23,628 bases of DNA from a virus, in the IMG/VR virus record IMGVR_UViG_3300031525_000038, positions 1 through 23,628 of that record; one strand, 5' to 3'. The notes under the pieces were generated by a model, which did not search any database, was not told the DNA's origin, and saw only the letters and a program-made list of their open reading frames with translations. How positions within the stretch are numbered: position 1 is the first letter of the stretch; every line of letters starts with the position of its first letter. Made by a program: the position numbers and the translations under genes. This document shows positions 1 through 6,095 of the stretch, one piece after another.

Positions 1-192
1 ACAAAACACTACCCAGCATGGTACTGCGCGGATGGTCGCTGGTGTGGTTGCGGCCCGACCGCGCAGGCTGCCTTTATTGCTTGGCGCATGCGGACGCCTG
101 GTGACAGTTGGGTCCATAACCAACCAAGTGCTATCCAAAGCCGCTGGTTGCATGCTACGGGTGGGGGAGTCGTGCGCATCACCGTGTCATAA
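1..192 (+). CDS. 3' end of unidentified phage protein (partial)
   Basis: Frame 1 is open from the first base of the window to a TAA at 190-192 and gives 63 residues; the start lies to the left. The peptide is rich in Trp and Gly, has a Cys cluster (YCADGRWCGCG) near its left end and finishes with GGGVVRITVS. It is treated as a real gene end because a strong hairpin terminator starts four bases after the stop, as expected at the end of a plus-strand operon. I do not recognise the family. The overlapping ATG-started frames at 9-260 (-) and 32-283 (+) are low-complexity and run through the terminator, so they are considered shadows. Confidence 0.6.
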   Translation, partial: TKHYPAWYCADGRWCGCGPTAQAAFIAWRMRTPGDSWVHNQPSAIQSRWLHATGGGVVRITVS

Positions 193-195
193 AGA

Positions 196-217
196 AAGGC
201 CGCCTTGCGGCGGCCTT
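196..217. terminator. Rho-independent terminator
   Basis: A perfect 9-bp stem (AAGGCCGCC / GGCGGCCTT) closes a TTGC loop, 4 nt after the stop of the truncated plus-strand gene. The plus-strand tail (CCTGTTC) is poor in T. The minus strand continues as CTTTA after the stem, so the hairpin may act in both directions. Confidence 0.7.
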
Positions 218-334
218 CCTGTTCGAGCTGCGGCGGCGCCCACTCCGCCGGAGGTCTCAAACGACACTAGCATATCAAACTGAGTGCTGTGCTAAGCATT
301 GCGCCCCACGCGTCAGACGTGATAACCTGAAGCC

Positions 335-1852
335 ATGAACGCACCTATCACCACAGAAACCTGGCTGGCTCGTTTCGCCGCAAAACACGGCGACCGCTAC
401 ACCTATCCGCCGCAGACGATCCACGGCGGCAAGGCCAAGATCACCATCATCTGTCCGGATCACGGACCCTTCAAGCAAGCGGCGGGCAAGCACGCTGAAG
501 GCGACCATTGCCGAGAATGCAGCTACATCGCGCGCGGTGATAGGCAGCGCTTCGACACGCCAGCTTGGATCGTCAAAGCCCGCGCAGTGCATGGTGACCT
601 GTATGACTATAGCCACGTGGAATATCGCGGCGATCAGCTATGTGTGGCGATAGGCTGTGCAGCGCACGGTCCTTTCAAGCAGGTAGCAGGCTGGCACACA
701 CAGGGGCGAGGCTGCCCCGCATGCGGAAACCTGCGCAAAGCAGCGGGGCGCCAGAAAGACTTGGCGCATTTCGTGGAACGTGCGCGCGCCGCCCATGGCG
801 ACAAATACAACTACTCGCAGACGGTCTACCGCCAGGCACTCGACAAAGTCACCATCGTCTGCCCTAAACACGGACCATTCGAGCAGACTCCTGCAAACCA
901 CGGACACGGCTACGGGTGCCAAAAATGCGTCAGCGGCGCCCCTTCACCGACCGAGTGCGACCTGTTCGCTTTCGTGCAGGCGCTCTGTCCTGACGCCTAC
1001 CAGTCCGATCGGACCATCATCAAGCCGAAAGAACTAGACATCGTCGTGCCGTCGCGTGGCGTAGCTATTGAGCTAAATGACGTGTACTGGCATTCCGATC
1101 GGCGCACGCGCGAGCGGGCCGCAGCACGTATTAAGCATCAAGCGTGCAAGGCTGCGGGCTACCGGCTGATCGCCATTGCCTGCAAGGACTGGACCGAGCG
1201 GCGGGCGCCTTTCGAGAATCTGCTACGGGCGGCGCTGGGCTGCGACAACCGTCCGGCGCTGCATGCTCGCGATTGCACGGTTGAGCCGATTCCTAATACC
1301 GAAACGGTAGCGTTTCTCGATCGTCACCACCCGCAGCAGCCGGGCGCAGTCTATGCACACCGGTTCGGACTCGTGCACCCCGCGCACGGCCTGGTCGCGG
1401 TGATGACGTTAGCTAAGGACGCTTATGACCGCAACCGCGTCGAGTCGGGCGTGTGGGATCTCACGCGGTTCGCTACGTCAGCGCGCGTGCGGGGCGGCGC
1501 ATCCAAGTTATTCGCGCACGCCGTGCGCACGCTGGGCTGCCGCGAAGTTGTTTCCTACTCCGCCAACGACTGGTTCGACGGCGGCACGTACGCACACATG
1601 GGCTTCGAGCTGGCGCGCGAGATCCCGCCTGACTATCGCGTGTATCACCATGCACTCGGCTTCCGGCCTAAGAGTTCCTGGGCCCGTAAACAACTGCCGG
1701 CGCGGCTGCGACAGATAGGCCGCACCGACTTGGCATTCGATCCCGCGACTGATCTCCGTACCGAATGGGACATCGAGGACGCCGTGAACGCTTTTCGCAT
1801 GTGGGACAGCGGGAAGAAACTGTGGCGTTGGATGCAGAAAGGCCCGGCATGA
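335..1852 (+). CDS. Free-standing homing endonuclease, VSR-like fold with three zinc-type DUF723 repeats
   Basis: The 505-aa protein begins with three copies of a repeat near residues 10-63, 79-131 and 146-198. Each copy has HGD.Y.Y, an HGPF.Q core and a closing Cys-x-x-Cys, as in DUF723 repeats found with phage homing endonucleases, and each likely binds zinc and helps recognise DNA. Residues 230-290 carry the EDxHD/VSR-like nuclease pattern: ELDIVVPS (E233, D235), AIELNDVYWHSD (E246, H253) and KHQACKAAGYRLIAI. The C-terminal part (about 310-505) has a GNAT-like stretch (RGGASKLFAHAV, then GGTYAHMGFE) seen in related phage endonucleases. The ATG at 335 has only a weak Shine-Dalgarno sequence (CTGAAG). 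The gene faces the capsid gene. Role inferred: cutting genomes that lack the insert so that it spreads by recombination. The nuclease class is well supported; the target is unknown. Confidence 0.8.
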   Translation: MNAPITTETWLARFAAKHGDRYTYPPQTIHGGKAKITIICPDHGPFKQAAGKHAEGDHCRECSYIARGDRQRFDTPAWIVKARAVHGDLYDYSHVEYRGDQLCVAIGCAAHGPFKQVAGWHTQGRGCPACGNLRKAAGRQKDLAHFVERARAAHGDKYNYSQTVYRQALDKVTIVCPKHGPFEQTPANHGHGYGCQKCVSGAPSPTECDLFAFVQALCPDAYQSDRTIIKPKELDIVVPSRGVAIELNDVYWHSDRRTRERAAARIKHQACKAAGYRLIAIACKDWTERRAPFENLLRAALGCDNRPALHARDCTVEPIPNTETVAFLDRHHPQQPGAVYAHRFGLVHPAHGLVAVMTLAKDAYDRNRVESGVWDLTRFATSARVRGGASKLFAHAVRTLGCREVVSYSANDWFDGGTYAHMGFELAREIPPDYRVYHHALGFRPKSSWARKQLPARLRQIGRTDLAFDPATDLRTEWDIEDAVNAFRMWDSGKKLWRWMQKGPA

Positions 1853-1863
1853 GCCGGGCCTTT
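1838..1863. terminator. Bidirectional terminator between homing endonuclease and capsid gene
   Basis: An 11-bp perfect stem, AAAGGCCCGGC / GCCGGGCCTTT, closes an ATGA loop, and the TGA stop of the endonuclease gene lies in that loop. The A and T runs at the ends suit termination in both directions. The stem lies 26 nt past the capsid stop, so it can end both convergent transcripts. Confidence 0.85.
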
Positions 1864-1868
1864 CTAAA

Positions 1869-1887
1869 CGTTAAACTATCGTTAACG
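1869..1887. repeat. Inverted repeat CGTTAA / TTAACG
   Basis: CGTTAA (1869-1874) and TTAACG (1882-1887) are separated by 7 nt. They sit between the terminator hairpin and the capsid stop, and may help end the capsid transcript. The function is a guess. Confidence 0.4.
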
Positions 1888-1888
1888 A

Positions 1889-2896
1889 CTACACCCCAAG
1901 GGTCTGTGCACACGCCAGAGGACGAAAGATCACTGCACCCCACGATCCGGCGCTTTTCTTCTGGCGGTAGTACGAGCTGTACGTCTCGATCGCATGCGCG
2001 CGCATCTTCTCGGTAAACGAACAGGTTGCCGATTCCTGACCCTCGATGACCGGTGCCCACAGCTGCACCAGGCGGCCGGCAGCCGTGTCGAACTCCGGCA
2101 CGGTGACGATGGACATCTTGGGGAACGCGTCGCGAATCAGCTTGGCGGCGGACAGACCATAGATGTTCGTGTTGTTGAGGTTGGCTGCTGCGCTCGGAGC
2201 GACGGCCAGGCGCAGCTCGTCTTCCTGCTCGATGATGCCCGCCGACTGGGTGACCAGCTGGCCGTACCTGGTCACGATGTCGTTGTAGATCGCATCCGGG
2301 GTTGCGGTTGCCCAGTTGACCGGAGCGGCTACCGGGGCCACGAGGCGCGGGTCGTTGGTCAGGCCGTAATTCTGCAGGCCAGCCACGCCGAACAGGTACG
2401 TTGAGTTCAGGAACTTGGCGATACCCAGCGCGCTGGAATAGTTGAGCTGGGCGGCCCAATCCACACGGCCCGCGCCGGCCATGGCCAGCTCGCGCTGACC
2501 CCAACGGGTCCAGGTCTGGAAGAAGTAGGACTGGCGCTGCGGATAGTTGACGTTCGTGTTGCTGGTGCCGTCCGACGAATAGTCGCCGTAGGTGGCGACA
2601 CGTGTGGTCGGCTCAGCCTGGATGAAGGCAGCCGTCAAGGTGGTCCAGTCGCCCTTCTTGGACTCGCTGACAATCTCGGCGGCCTTCATCGGGGCGACGA
2701 GGACTTCGATCACCTTTGGGTCAACGTAGGTGGTCAGGAACGTGGGGATACCCGCGTTCGGGGTGCCGATAAGGGTCGGCGTCAGGCTCGCTGCGTCCAT
2801 CGCGTAAGCACTGGAGGGGGTCGAGATGTCGGTCACACCCGGGGCCAGCACGACACCGCGCGAGGCAAGCTGGGCGATAAGCTGAGAGTCTTTCAT
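1889..2896 (-). CDS. Major capsid protein (DUF2184-type, HK97-like fold)
   Basis: This 335-aa protein follows the cement protein in the head operon. It has the composition and layout of DUF2184 major capsid proteins: an N-terminal stretch with T/S-rich loops (VTDISTPSSAYAMDA), a central segment on polyprotein-like strands (WTTLTAAFIQAEPTTRVATY) and a C-terminal P-domain with QLWAPVIEGQESATCSF. Two ATGs compete: 2902 and 2896. AAGGGA lies about 9 nt before 2896 and only 3 nt before 2902, so 2896 (MKDSQL) is chosen. The gap to the upstream cement gene is 13 nt. The HK97 fold is known for the family and is not visible in the sequence itself. Assignment relies on family resemblance plus operon position. 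Confidence 0.85.
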   Translation of the reverse strand: MKDSQLIAQLASRGVVLAPGVTDISTPSSAYAMDAASLTPTLIGTPNAGIPTFLTTYVDPKVIEVLVAPMKAAEIVSESKKGDWTTLTAAFIQAEPTTRVATYGDYSSDGTSNTNVNYPQRQSYFFQTWTRWGQRELAMAGAGRVDWAAQLNYSSALGIAKFLNSTYLFGVAGLQNYGLTNDPRLVAPVAAPVNWATATPDAIYNDIVTRYGQLVTQSAGIIEQEDELRLAVAPSAAANLNNTNIYGLSAAKLIRDAFPKMSIVTVPEFDTAAGRLVQLWAPVIEGQESATCSFTEKMRAHAIETYSSYYRQKKSAGSWGAVIFRPLACAQTLGV

Positions 2897-2909
2897 GGTC
2901 ATGTGTCCC

Positions 2910-3410
2910 TTATGCGCCCGTGTTGCTGATGATGACGGTGGCGCCCACCGTCGCCGACTCACTGACCAGCGTGTAGCCGGTGTCGATGAGGTTGCCGGCG
3001 ATCGTGGCGCCGATGTTGATGAGGCCGGTGGTAAAATCCCACGCGATTAGTGCGCCGCGCGTCGGTGAGCCGGTGATGGCGTCGGCCTTCACGAACCAGT
3101 CACCCGTGCCGAACAGCGACACCGGCTGGCCCGGCTGGATCGTGTATCCCGACTCGGCCAGATAGGTCACGATCTGCGCGTTATTCACGCGGTTCACGAA
3201 GCCCAGGCGCTGGATCGGTGCCGGGGTCACGCCCGGAATGGAGGTGACGGTGCCGTCGGTGTTGAGCACGGCGAAGCGGCCCACACTGACACCTGATGCG
3301 TCGGCCACGCACTTACCGGCGCCCGACAGCTTGAAGACCATCGGGTTAGTCGACGCGAAATCGCCGGGGACTGCCTGGGCCGGATTGATGTACACCTGAT
3401 TCTGAAACAT
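2910..3410 (-). CDS. Capsid cement/decoration protein (Gp24-like)
   Basis: This 166-aa protein sits between the protease/scaffold and capsid genes, where phages of this type encode a cement protein that stabilises the shell from outside. It begins MFQNQVYINPAQAVPGDFAS and is rich in Gly, Val and Thr with short beta strands, which fits structural cement proteins of the E217 Gp24/DUF2190-like kind. The ATG at 3410 is preceded by AAAGGA, about 10 nt away. In-frame sequence further upstream overlaps the scaffold gene and was not used. It has no cysteine-rich or catalytic motif. Function rests on family resemblance and gene order. Confidence 0.75.
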   Translation of the reverse strand: MFQNQVYINPAQAVPGDFASTNPMVFKLSGAGKCVADASGVSVGRFAVLNTDGTVTSIPGVTPAPIQRLGFVNRVNNAQIVTYLAESGYTIQPGQPVSLFGTGDWFVKADAITGSPTRGALIAWDFTTGLINIGATIAGNLIDTGYTLVSESATVGATVIISNTGA

Positions 3411-3424
3411 GGTTGTTTTTTCCT

Positions 3425-4195
3425 TTAGCCCAGGTTGCGGATCTTGGAGAGGGAGGCTAGCACGCCGTTCTGGTAAGTCGTGACACCAGCGGAATCCATA
3501 GCCATCTCGGTCTGTTGGCGCACACCGGCCGCGCGGCCAGCGGTCGCCACGTAGGTGTCCCACGCCACGCGCGCCTGGCCCTTAGGCACATTCGCCGGGT
3601 CGATGCCCACGGTCTTGAGCGCTTCGCGGTAGATGCCGGCGGCGCTGTCCATGGCGATGACATCGCCGAGCACGCCACGCGTGACACGCTTGGCACGCTC
3701 CACACCCGCCGCACGCTCGCGTTCCTGCTTAAGCGCAGCAGCGACAGCGGTCTGGGTGTGCTTGCGCACAGCGGCGTCCATAGCGATGGTCTTACCGCCA
3801 CGCGCCGGGGTGCCTTCCTGCTCGGCCTGCTTGGGCATGGGGTATTCACCCTCCTCGTCCATCGCGCCTTCGCCTTCGCCTTCGCCTTCCTTGGCCTCGT
3901 CCTCGGCGCCCTTGGACTTCACGGCCGGATCCAGCTCGCCGTCTTCCGCCTCGCGGCCTTCCTTCTTGGTCGGATCCTCGTCCTCGGCGTTTTCAGCGTT
4001 GGCGGCATTGGCCATCGGCTCAGCCGCGGGCTTCGCTTCGCCCGCGTTGCCGCCCAGCTTGCCGTGGATATTCTCCAGCAAACCGGCAATGTGCTTGAGC
4101 GCCTGGCCTACCTGGGCCATTGCGGAATCTTCGTGATTTTCGCCTGCAGCCGAGCCGGGAGGCCCACCTGCCGGGAGGTTATTCTCACCTGCCAT
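3425..4195 (-). CDS. Nested in-frame scaffold protein (internal start)
   Basis: Inside the protease/scaffold gene, codon 202 is an ATG at 4195 preceded by AAGGAG (4209-4204) with an ideal 8-nt gap. This is a better ribosome site than that of the full-length gene. It would give a 256-aa protein (MAGENNLPAGG...) with only the acidic scaffold and C-terminal parts and no protease. The arrangement matches lambda C/Nu3, where scaffold is made in excess from an internal start in the protease gene. Translation from this site is inferred from the Shine-Dalgarno sequence and the domain boundary. Confidence 0.6.
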   Translation of the reverse strand: MAGENNLPAGGPPGSAAGENHEDSAMAQVGQALKHIAGLLENIHGKLGGNAGEAKPAAEPMANAANAENAEDEDPTKKEGREAEDGELDPAVKSKGAEDEAKEGEGEGEGAMDEEGEYPMPKQAEQEGTPARGGKTIAMDAAVRKHTQTAVAAALKQERERAAGVERAKRVTRGVLGDVIAMDSAAGIYREALKTVGIDPANVPKGQARVAWDTYVATAGRAAGVRQQTEMAMDSAGVTTYQNGVLASLSKIRNLG

Positions 4196-4798
4196 TTCGT
4201 CTACTCCTTGCATGGATGGGTTCGGCCCTTGCGGGTCAAATAGTGCGCTATCGGCGACGTGCGCGCCACTAGCGCGTCCGTCGTCGACCAGTGCGACGTG
4301 GTTGCCTTCGATATTGCGCATTACGCCATCGTGGCGCCGGCCGTTCACTTCGCCGGCCTGCATATCGGGCTTGTAACGGTAACCGCACGACAGATCGGTC
4401 ATGGCTTCGGATTCGATCAGGTCAATGGCCTTGCCATCGGATACGAGCAAATCGCCGCGCAGGTGCTTGCCGTCAAATTTGACCGAATGGACCGCGCCGG
4501 CCTGATATTCCTTGCGCGGGTCGTCGGCGGTCTGCGGGATGTGCTTGATCATCAACGGCACGCCCTCGAAGGTCGACGCCGCCCTGGCCATCTCGTCCGG
4601 GTCGCGATACAGGTCATAGACGTGATTGGGTTTGAGGCCCAACTGGTCATAGCCTGGGATCTCCGAGCCGCGGTAAGGGTTAATTTCCGCCGTGGACAGA
4701 ATGCAGTTCTTGACGCGCATCCGGCCATCCGCGTCGCGGCTGCGCGCGGTCTGCTTATCGAAAGCAAATATGATGCGGTTATCAGGCATGCGTCGCAT
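3425..4798 (-). CDS. Prohead protease fused to scaffold (DUF2213)
   Basis: The 457-aa protein has two parts. Residues 1-190 match DUF2213-type prohead proteases: the YDLYRDPDEM segment, EGVPLMIKHIP (H86), DLSCGY (S137) and GNHVALVDDGRASG (H167); H86 and S137 are candidate catalytic residues. Residues 205-345 are acidic and low in complexity (EGEGEGEG, EAEDGELD), typical of a capsid scaffold, and 350-457 form an Ala-rich helical end that probably contacts the capsid protein. ATGs at 4798 and 4789 are both possible; neither has a good ribosome site, and a TTG at 4825 looks less likely. An excellent internal start lies at 4195. The gene heads the protease-cement-capsid block and is separated from the rest of the head operon by a plus-strand insert. 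Confidence 0.82.
   Translation of the reverse strand: MRRMPDNRIIFAFDKQTARSRDADGRMRVKNCILSTAEINPYRGSEIPGYDQLGLKPNHVYDLYRDPDEMARAASTFEGVPLMIKHIPQTADDPRKEYQAGAVHSVKFDGKHLRGDLLVSDGKAIDLIESEAMTDLSCGYRYKPDMQAGEVNGRRHDGVMRNIEGNHVALVDDGRASGAHVADSALFDPQGPNPSMQGVDEMAGENNLPAGGPPGSAAGENHEDSAMAQVGQALKHIAGLLENIHGKLGGNAGEAKPAAEPMANAANAENAEDEDPTKKEGREAEDGELDPAVKSKGAEDEAKEGEGEGEGAMDEEGEYPMPKQAEQEGTPARGGKTIAMDAAVRKHTQTAVAAALKQERERAAGVERAKRVTRGVLGDVIAMDSAAGIYREALKTVGIDPANVPKGQARVAWDTYVATAGRAAGVRQQTEMAMDSAGVTTYQNGVLASLSKIRNLG
3866..3889. repeat. (GCCTTC)4 tandem repeat in scaffold gene
   Basis: Four exact 6-nt units code on the minus strand for alternating Glu and Gly in the acidic scaffold region. Copy-number change would stay in frame. 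Confidence 0.8.
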
Positions 4799-4809
4799 GG
4801 TAGCTAAGC

Positions 4810-4823
4810 GCGCACGCGTGCGC
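4810..4823. promoter_or_regulatory. 14-bp perfect palindrome, possible operator
   Basis: GCGCACGCGTGCGC is self-complementary over 14 bases. It lies 12 nt upstream of the scaffold ATG and just past the predicted minus-strand -10 box, where a bound repressor or an RNA hairpin could control the head genes. No regulator was identified. Confidence 0.4.
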
Positions 4824-4824
4824 A

Positions 4825-4854
4825 ATTAGTGAACGTGCGAGTTTATGCTGTCAA
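4825..4854 (-). promoter_or_regulatory. Predicted promoter for protease/scaffold-cement-capsid genes
   Basis: On the minus strand a perfect TTGACA (4854-4849) is followed after 18 nt by ACTAAT (4830-4825), which matches four of six -10 positions. Transcription would start near 4818, about 20 nt before the scaffold ATG. The promoter would restart head-gene transcription downstream of the plus-strand insert. Confidence 0.45.
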
Positions 4855-4858
4855 GGTG

Positions 4859-4887
4859 TTGACACGTCAATCTAAGAGTGTGAGAAT
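4859..4887 (+). promoter_or_regulatory. Predicted promoter for the RNA ligase/methyltransferase cassette
   Basis: A perfect TTGACA (4859-4864) is followed after 17 nt by GAGAAT (4882-4887), with start predicted near 4894 and the first ATG at 4916. The -35 box pairs as an inverted repeat with TGTCAA at 4849-4854, four bases away. A further GTCAA half-site lies at 4866-4870. Confidence 0.6.
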
Positions 4888-4915
4888 GCCTTTACCATCC
4901 ACCATAGGGCTAGAC

Positions 4916-5188
4916 ATGAACGCGAAGTTTGAGAAGTGGTACATCGACCTGATTAGCAACAAGCTAGCCCGTGCGCACAACAATCCTCTAGGTATGCCTA
5001 CAGATGGCGACATGCGCCGGGCTATGGAGATGGGCTGGCAAGCTGCCATCCAGTCCCTTGAGGTGACGCCTGAGTTGTCGTCGATTGCTCACGAGGCGTA
5101 TTCGGTAAAGCTTGTGTCTGGTGCGCACACGGCATACGAGTGCTGGGATGCTGCCCTCACCGCCGTATTCAACGCGATCAAGGAGTAG
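4916..5188 (+). CDS. Hypothetical protein, first gene of plus-strand cassette
   Basis: The 90-aa protein begins MNAKFEKWYIDLISNKLARA and is mostly helical, with aromatic residues spread evenly. I do not recognise the family. The ATG at 4916 is chosen because TAGGG lies just upstream and the predicted start of transcription (about 4894) precedes it; an in-frame ATG at 4886 would overlap the -10 box. Its stop TAG is part of the AAGGAGTAG ribosome site of the next gene, so translation of the two is likely coupled. Codon use appears less GC-rich than in the flanking head genes. Confidence 0.65.
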   Translation: MNAKFEKWYIDLISNKLARAHNNPLGMPTDGDMRRAMEMGWQAAIQSLEVTPELSSIAHEAYSVKLVSGAHTAYECWDAALTAVFNAIKE

Positions 5189-5193
5189 GCGAA

Positions 5194-5739
5194 ATGAGTG
5201 AAATTATCGAATTCATTGAGTTTCCTAAGCTGGCTAGACTGGCTCGGGAAATCGTCGTTACAGAAAAGTTAGACGGCACGAATGCTCAGATTTATATCAC
5301 TGAAGACGGACTTCTGTTGCCCGGAAGTCGAACACGATGGATCACGCCTAAAGATGACAACTTCGGCTTTGCTGCGTGGGTAAACGAGAACCGCGATGAA
5401 ATATTGAAGCTTGGTCCGGGCCGCCATTTTGGCGAGTGGTGGGGCTGCGGCATTCAGCGGGGGTATGGCCTGAGAGAGAAACGATTTTCTCTTTTTAACG
5501 TGACTAGATGGGACGGCGATGGCCGCCCTTCATGCTGCCACGTTGTTCCGACACTGTATCGAGGCGAATTCAGTCAGGAATCCATCAACGCCGCCCTGTC
5601 TGAGTTGGCGATGAATGGTAGCCGCGCAGTTCCTGGCTTCACTAAGCCCGAAGGGGTAGTGGTTTTTCACGTTGCCGCTGGGGTTGGATTCAAAAAGACC
5701 ATCGAGAAAGACGACGTGCCGAAAGGGATGCAGCGATGA
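5194..5739 (+). CDS. RNA ligase (Rnl2-like nucleotidyltransferase), compact
   Basis: This 181-aa protein has the ordered motifs of ATP-dependent RNA ligases: motif I EKLDGTN with nucleophile K25, motif Ia/III GSRTRWI (R46), FGEWWG (E81), FSLFNV (F98), motif IV PEGVVVF (E153) and motif V FKK (K167/K168). It should form a lysyl-AMP and seal RNA 3'-OH/5'-phosphate ends. It ends right after motif V, so it has only the catalytic domain; T4 Rnl2 is roughly twice as long. The ATG at 5194 has AAGGAG with an 8-nt gap, the best plus-strand ribosome site seen. It overlaps the next gene by ATGA. No polynucleotide kinase is seen in the window. Repair of tRNA cut by host anticodon nucleases is a plausible role (inference). 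Confidence 0.88.
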   Translation: MSEIIEFIEFPKLARLAREIVVTEKLDGTNAQIYITEDGLLLPGSRTRWITPKDDNFGFAAWVNENRDEILKLGPGRHFGEWWGCGIQRGYGLREKRFSLFNVTRWDGDGRPSCCHVVPTLYRGEFSQESINAALSELAMNGSRAVPGFTKPEGVVVFHVAAGVGFKKTIEKDDVPKGMQR

Positions 5740-6095
5740 TAACCCCCGACAACCGCGCTATGCGGGAGCTGGTGGATGCGATCAAGAAGGACGCGAATCG
5801 CTACCTGAAGGGCGAATGCTCTTACGAAGAATACCTGAGGCTTCATAAGCACGCCGATGCACTGAAAGAAATCCTTGAGCGTCCCGTGGTGGTTGGTGCC
5901 GGTGAGGTTCGCCTTTGGGATACGCAATGGATAAACATCGTCAACCACGACAATTGCTATCGCGACTGGTCGAAGGATGACGCTATCGCACATGCCGTGA
6001 AGATGACTGAGAAAGCTATCGCCCGAAACGTGGCTGACGGGAAATTGCCGCCACGCGAAGAAACGACCGAATCGATGGTGAGGGGGAAGTCGTGA
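5736..6095 (+). CDS. Hypothetical protein
   Basis: The 119-aa protein is charged and mainly helical in its first half (RELVDAIKKDANRYLKGE) and has a Trp-containing middle (RLWDTQWINIVNHDN). It has no Cys pair, membrane segment or catalytic motif I recognise. Its ATG overlaps the RNA ligase stop (ATGA) and its TGA overlaps the GTG start of the methyltransferase, so it is coupled on both sides and probably works with its neighbours. The family is unknown. Confidence 0.7.
   Translation: MITPDNRAMRELVDAIKKDANRYLKGECSYEEYLRLHKHADALKEILERPVVVGAGEVRLWDTQWINIVNHDNCYRDWSKDDAIAHAVKMTEKAIARNVADGKLPPREETTESMVRGKS

Noticed and set aside
9-283. ATG-started frames at the left edge on both strands
   Set aside because: Both run through the 196-217 terminator; frame 1 with a stop just before the hairpin is the better model.
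299-326. TTGCGC-N16-GATAAC as promoter of the endonuclease
   Set aside because: Only three and four matches to consensus and the start would be about 3 nt before the ATG.
613-620. Second CACGTG core (CCACGTGG)
   Set aside because: Flanks do not match parS (no TGTT/AACA), and it lies in the endonuclease coding region.
3515-4243. Long plus-strand frame (242 aa) opposite the scaffold gene
   Set aside because: It is antisense to the acidic low-complexity scaffold and has biased Leu/Phe/Ala content from Glu/Gly codons; no ribosome site or family.
4259-4807. Plus-strand frame (182 aa) opposite the protease
   Set aside because: It is a mirror of the well-supported DUF2213 domain and its end overlaps the divergent promoter region.
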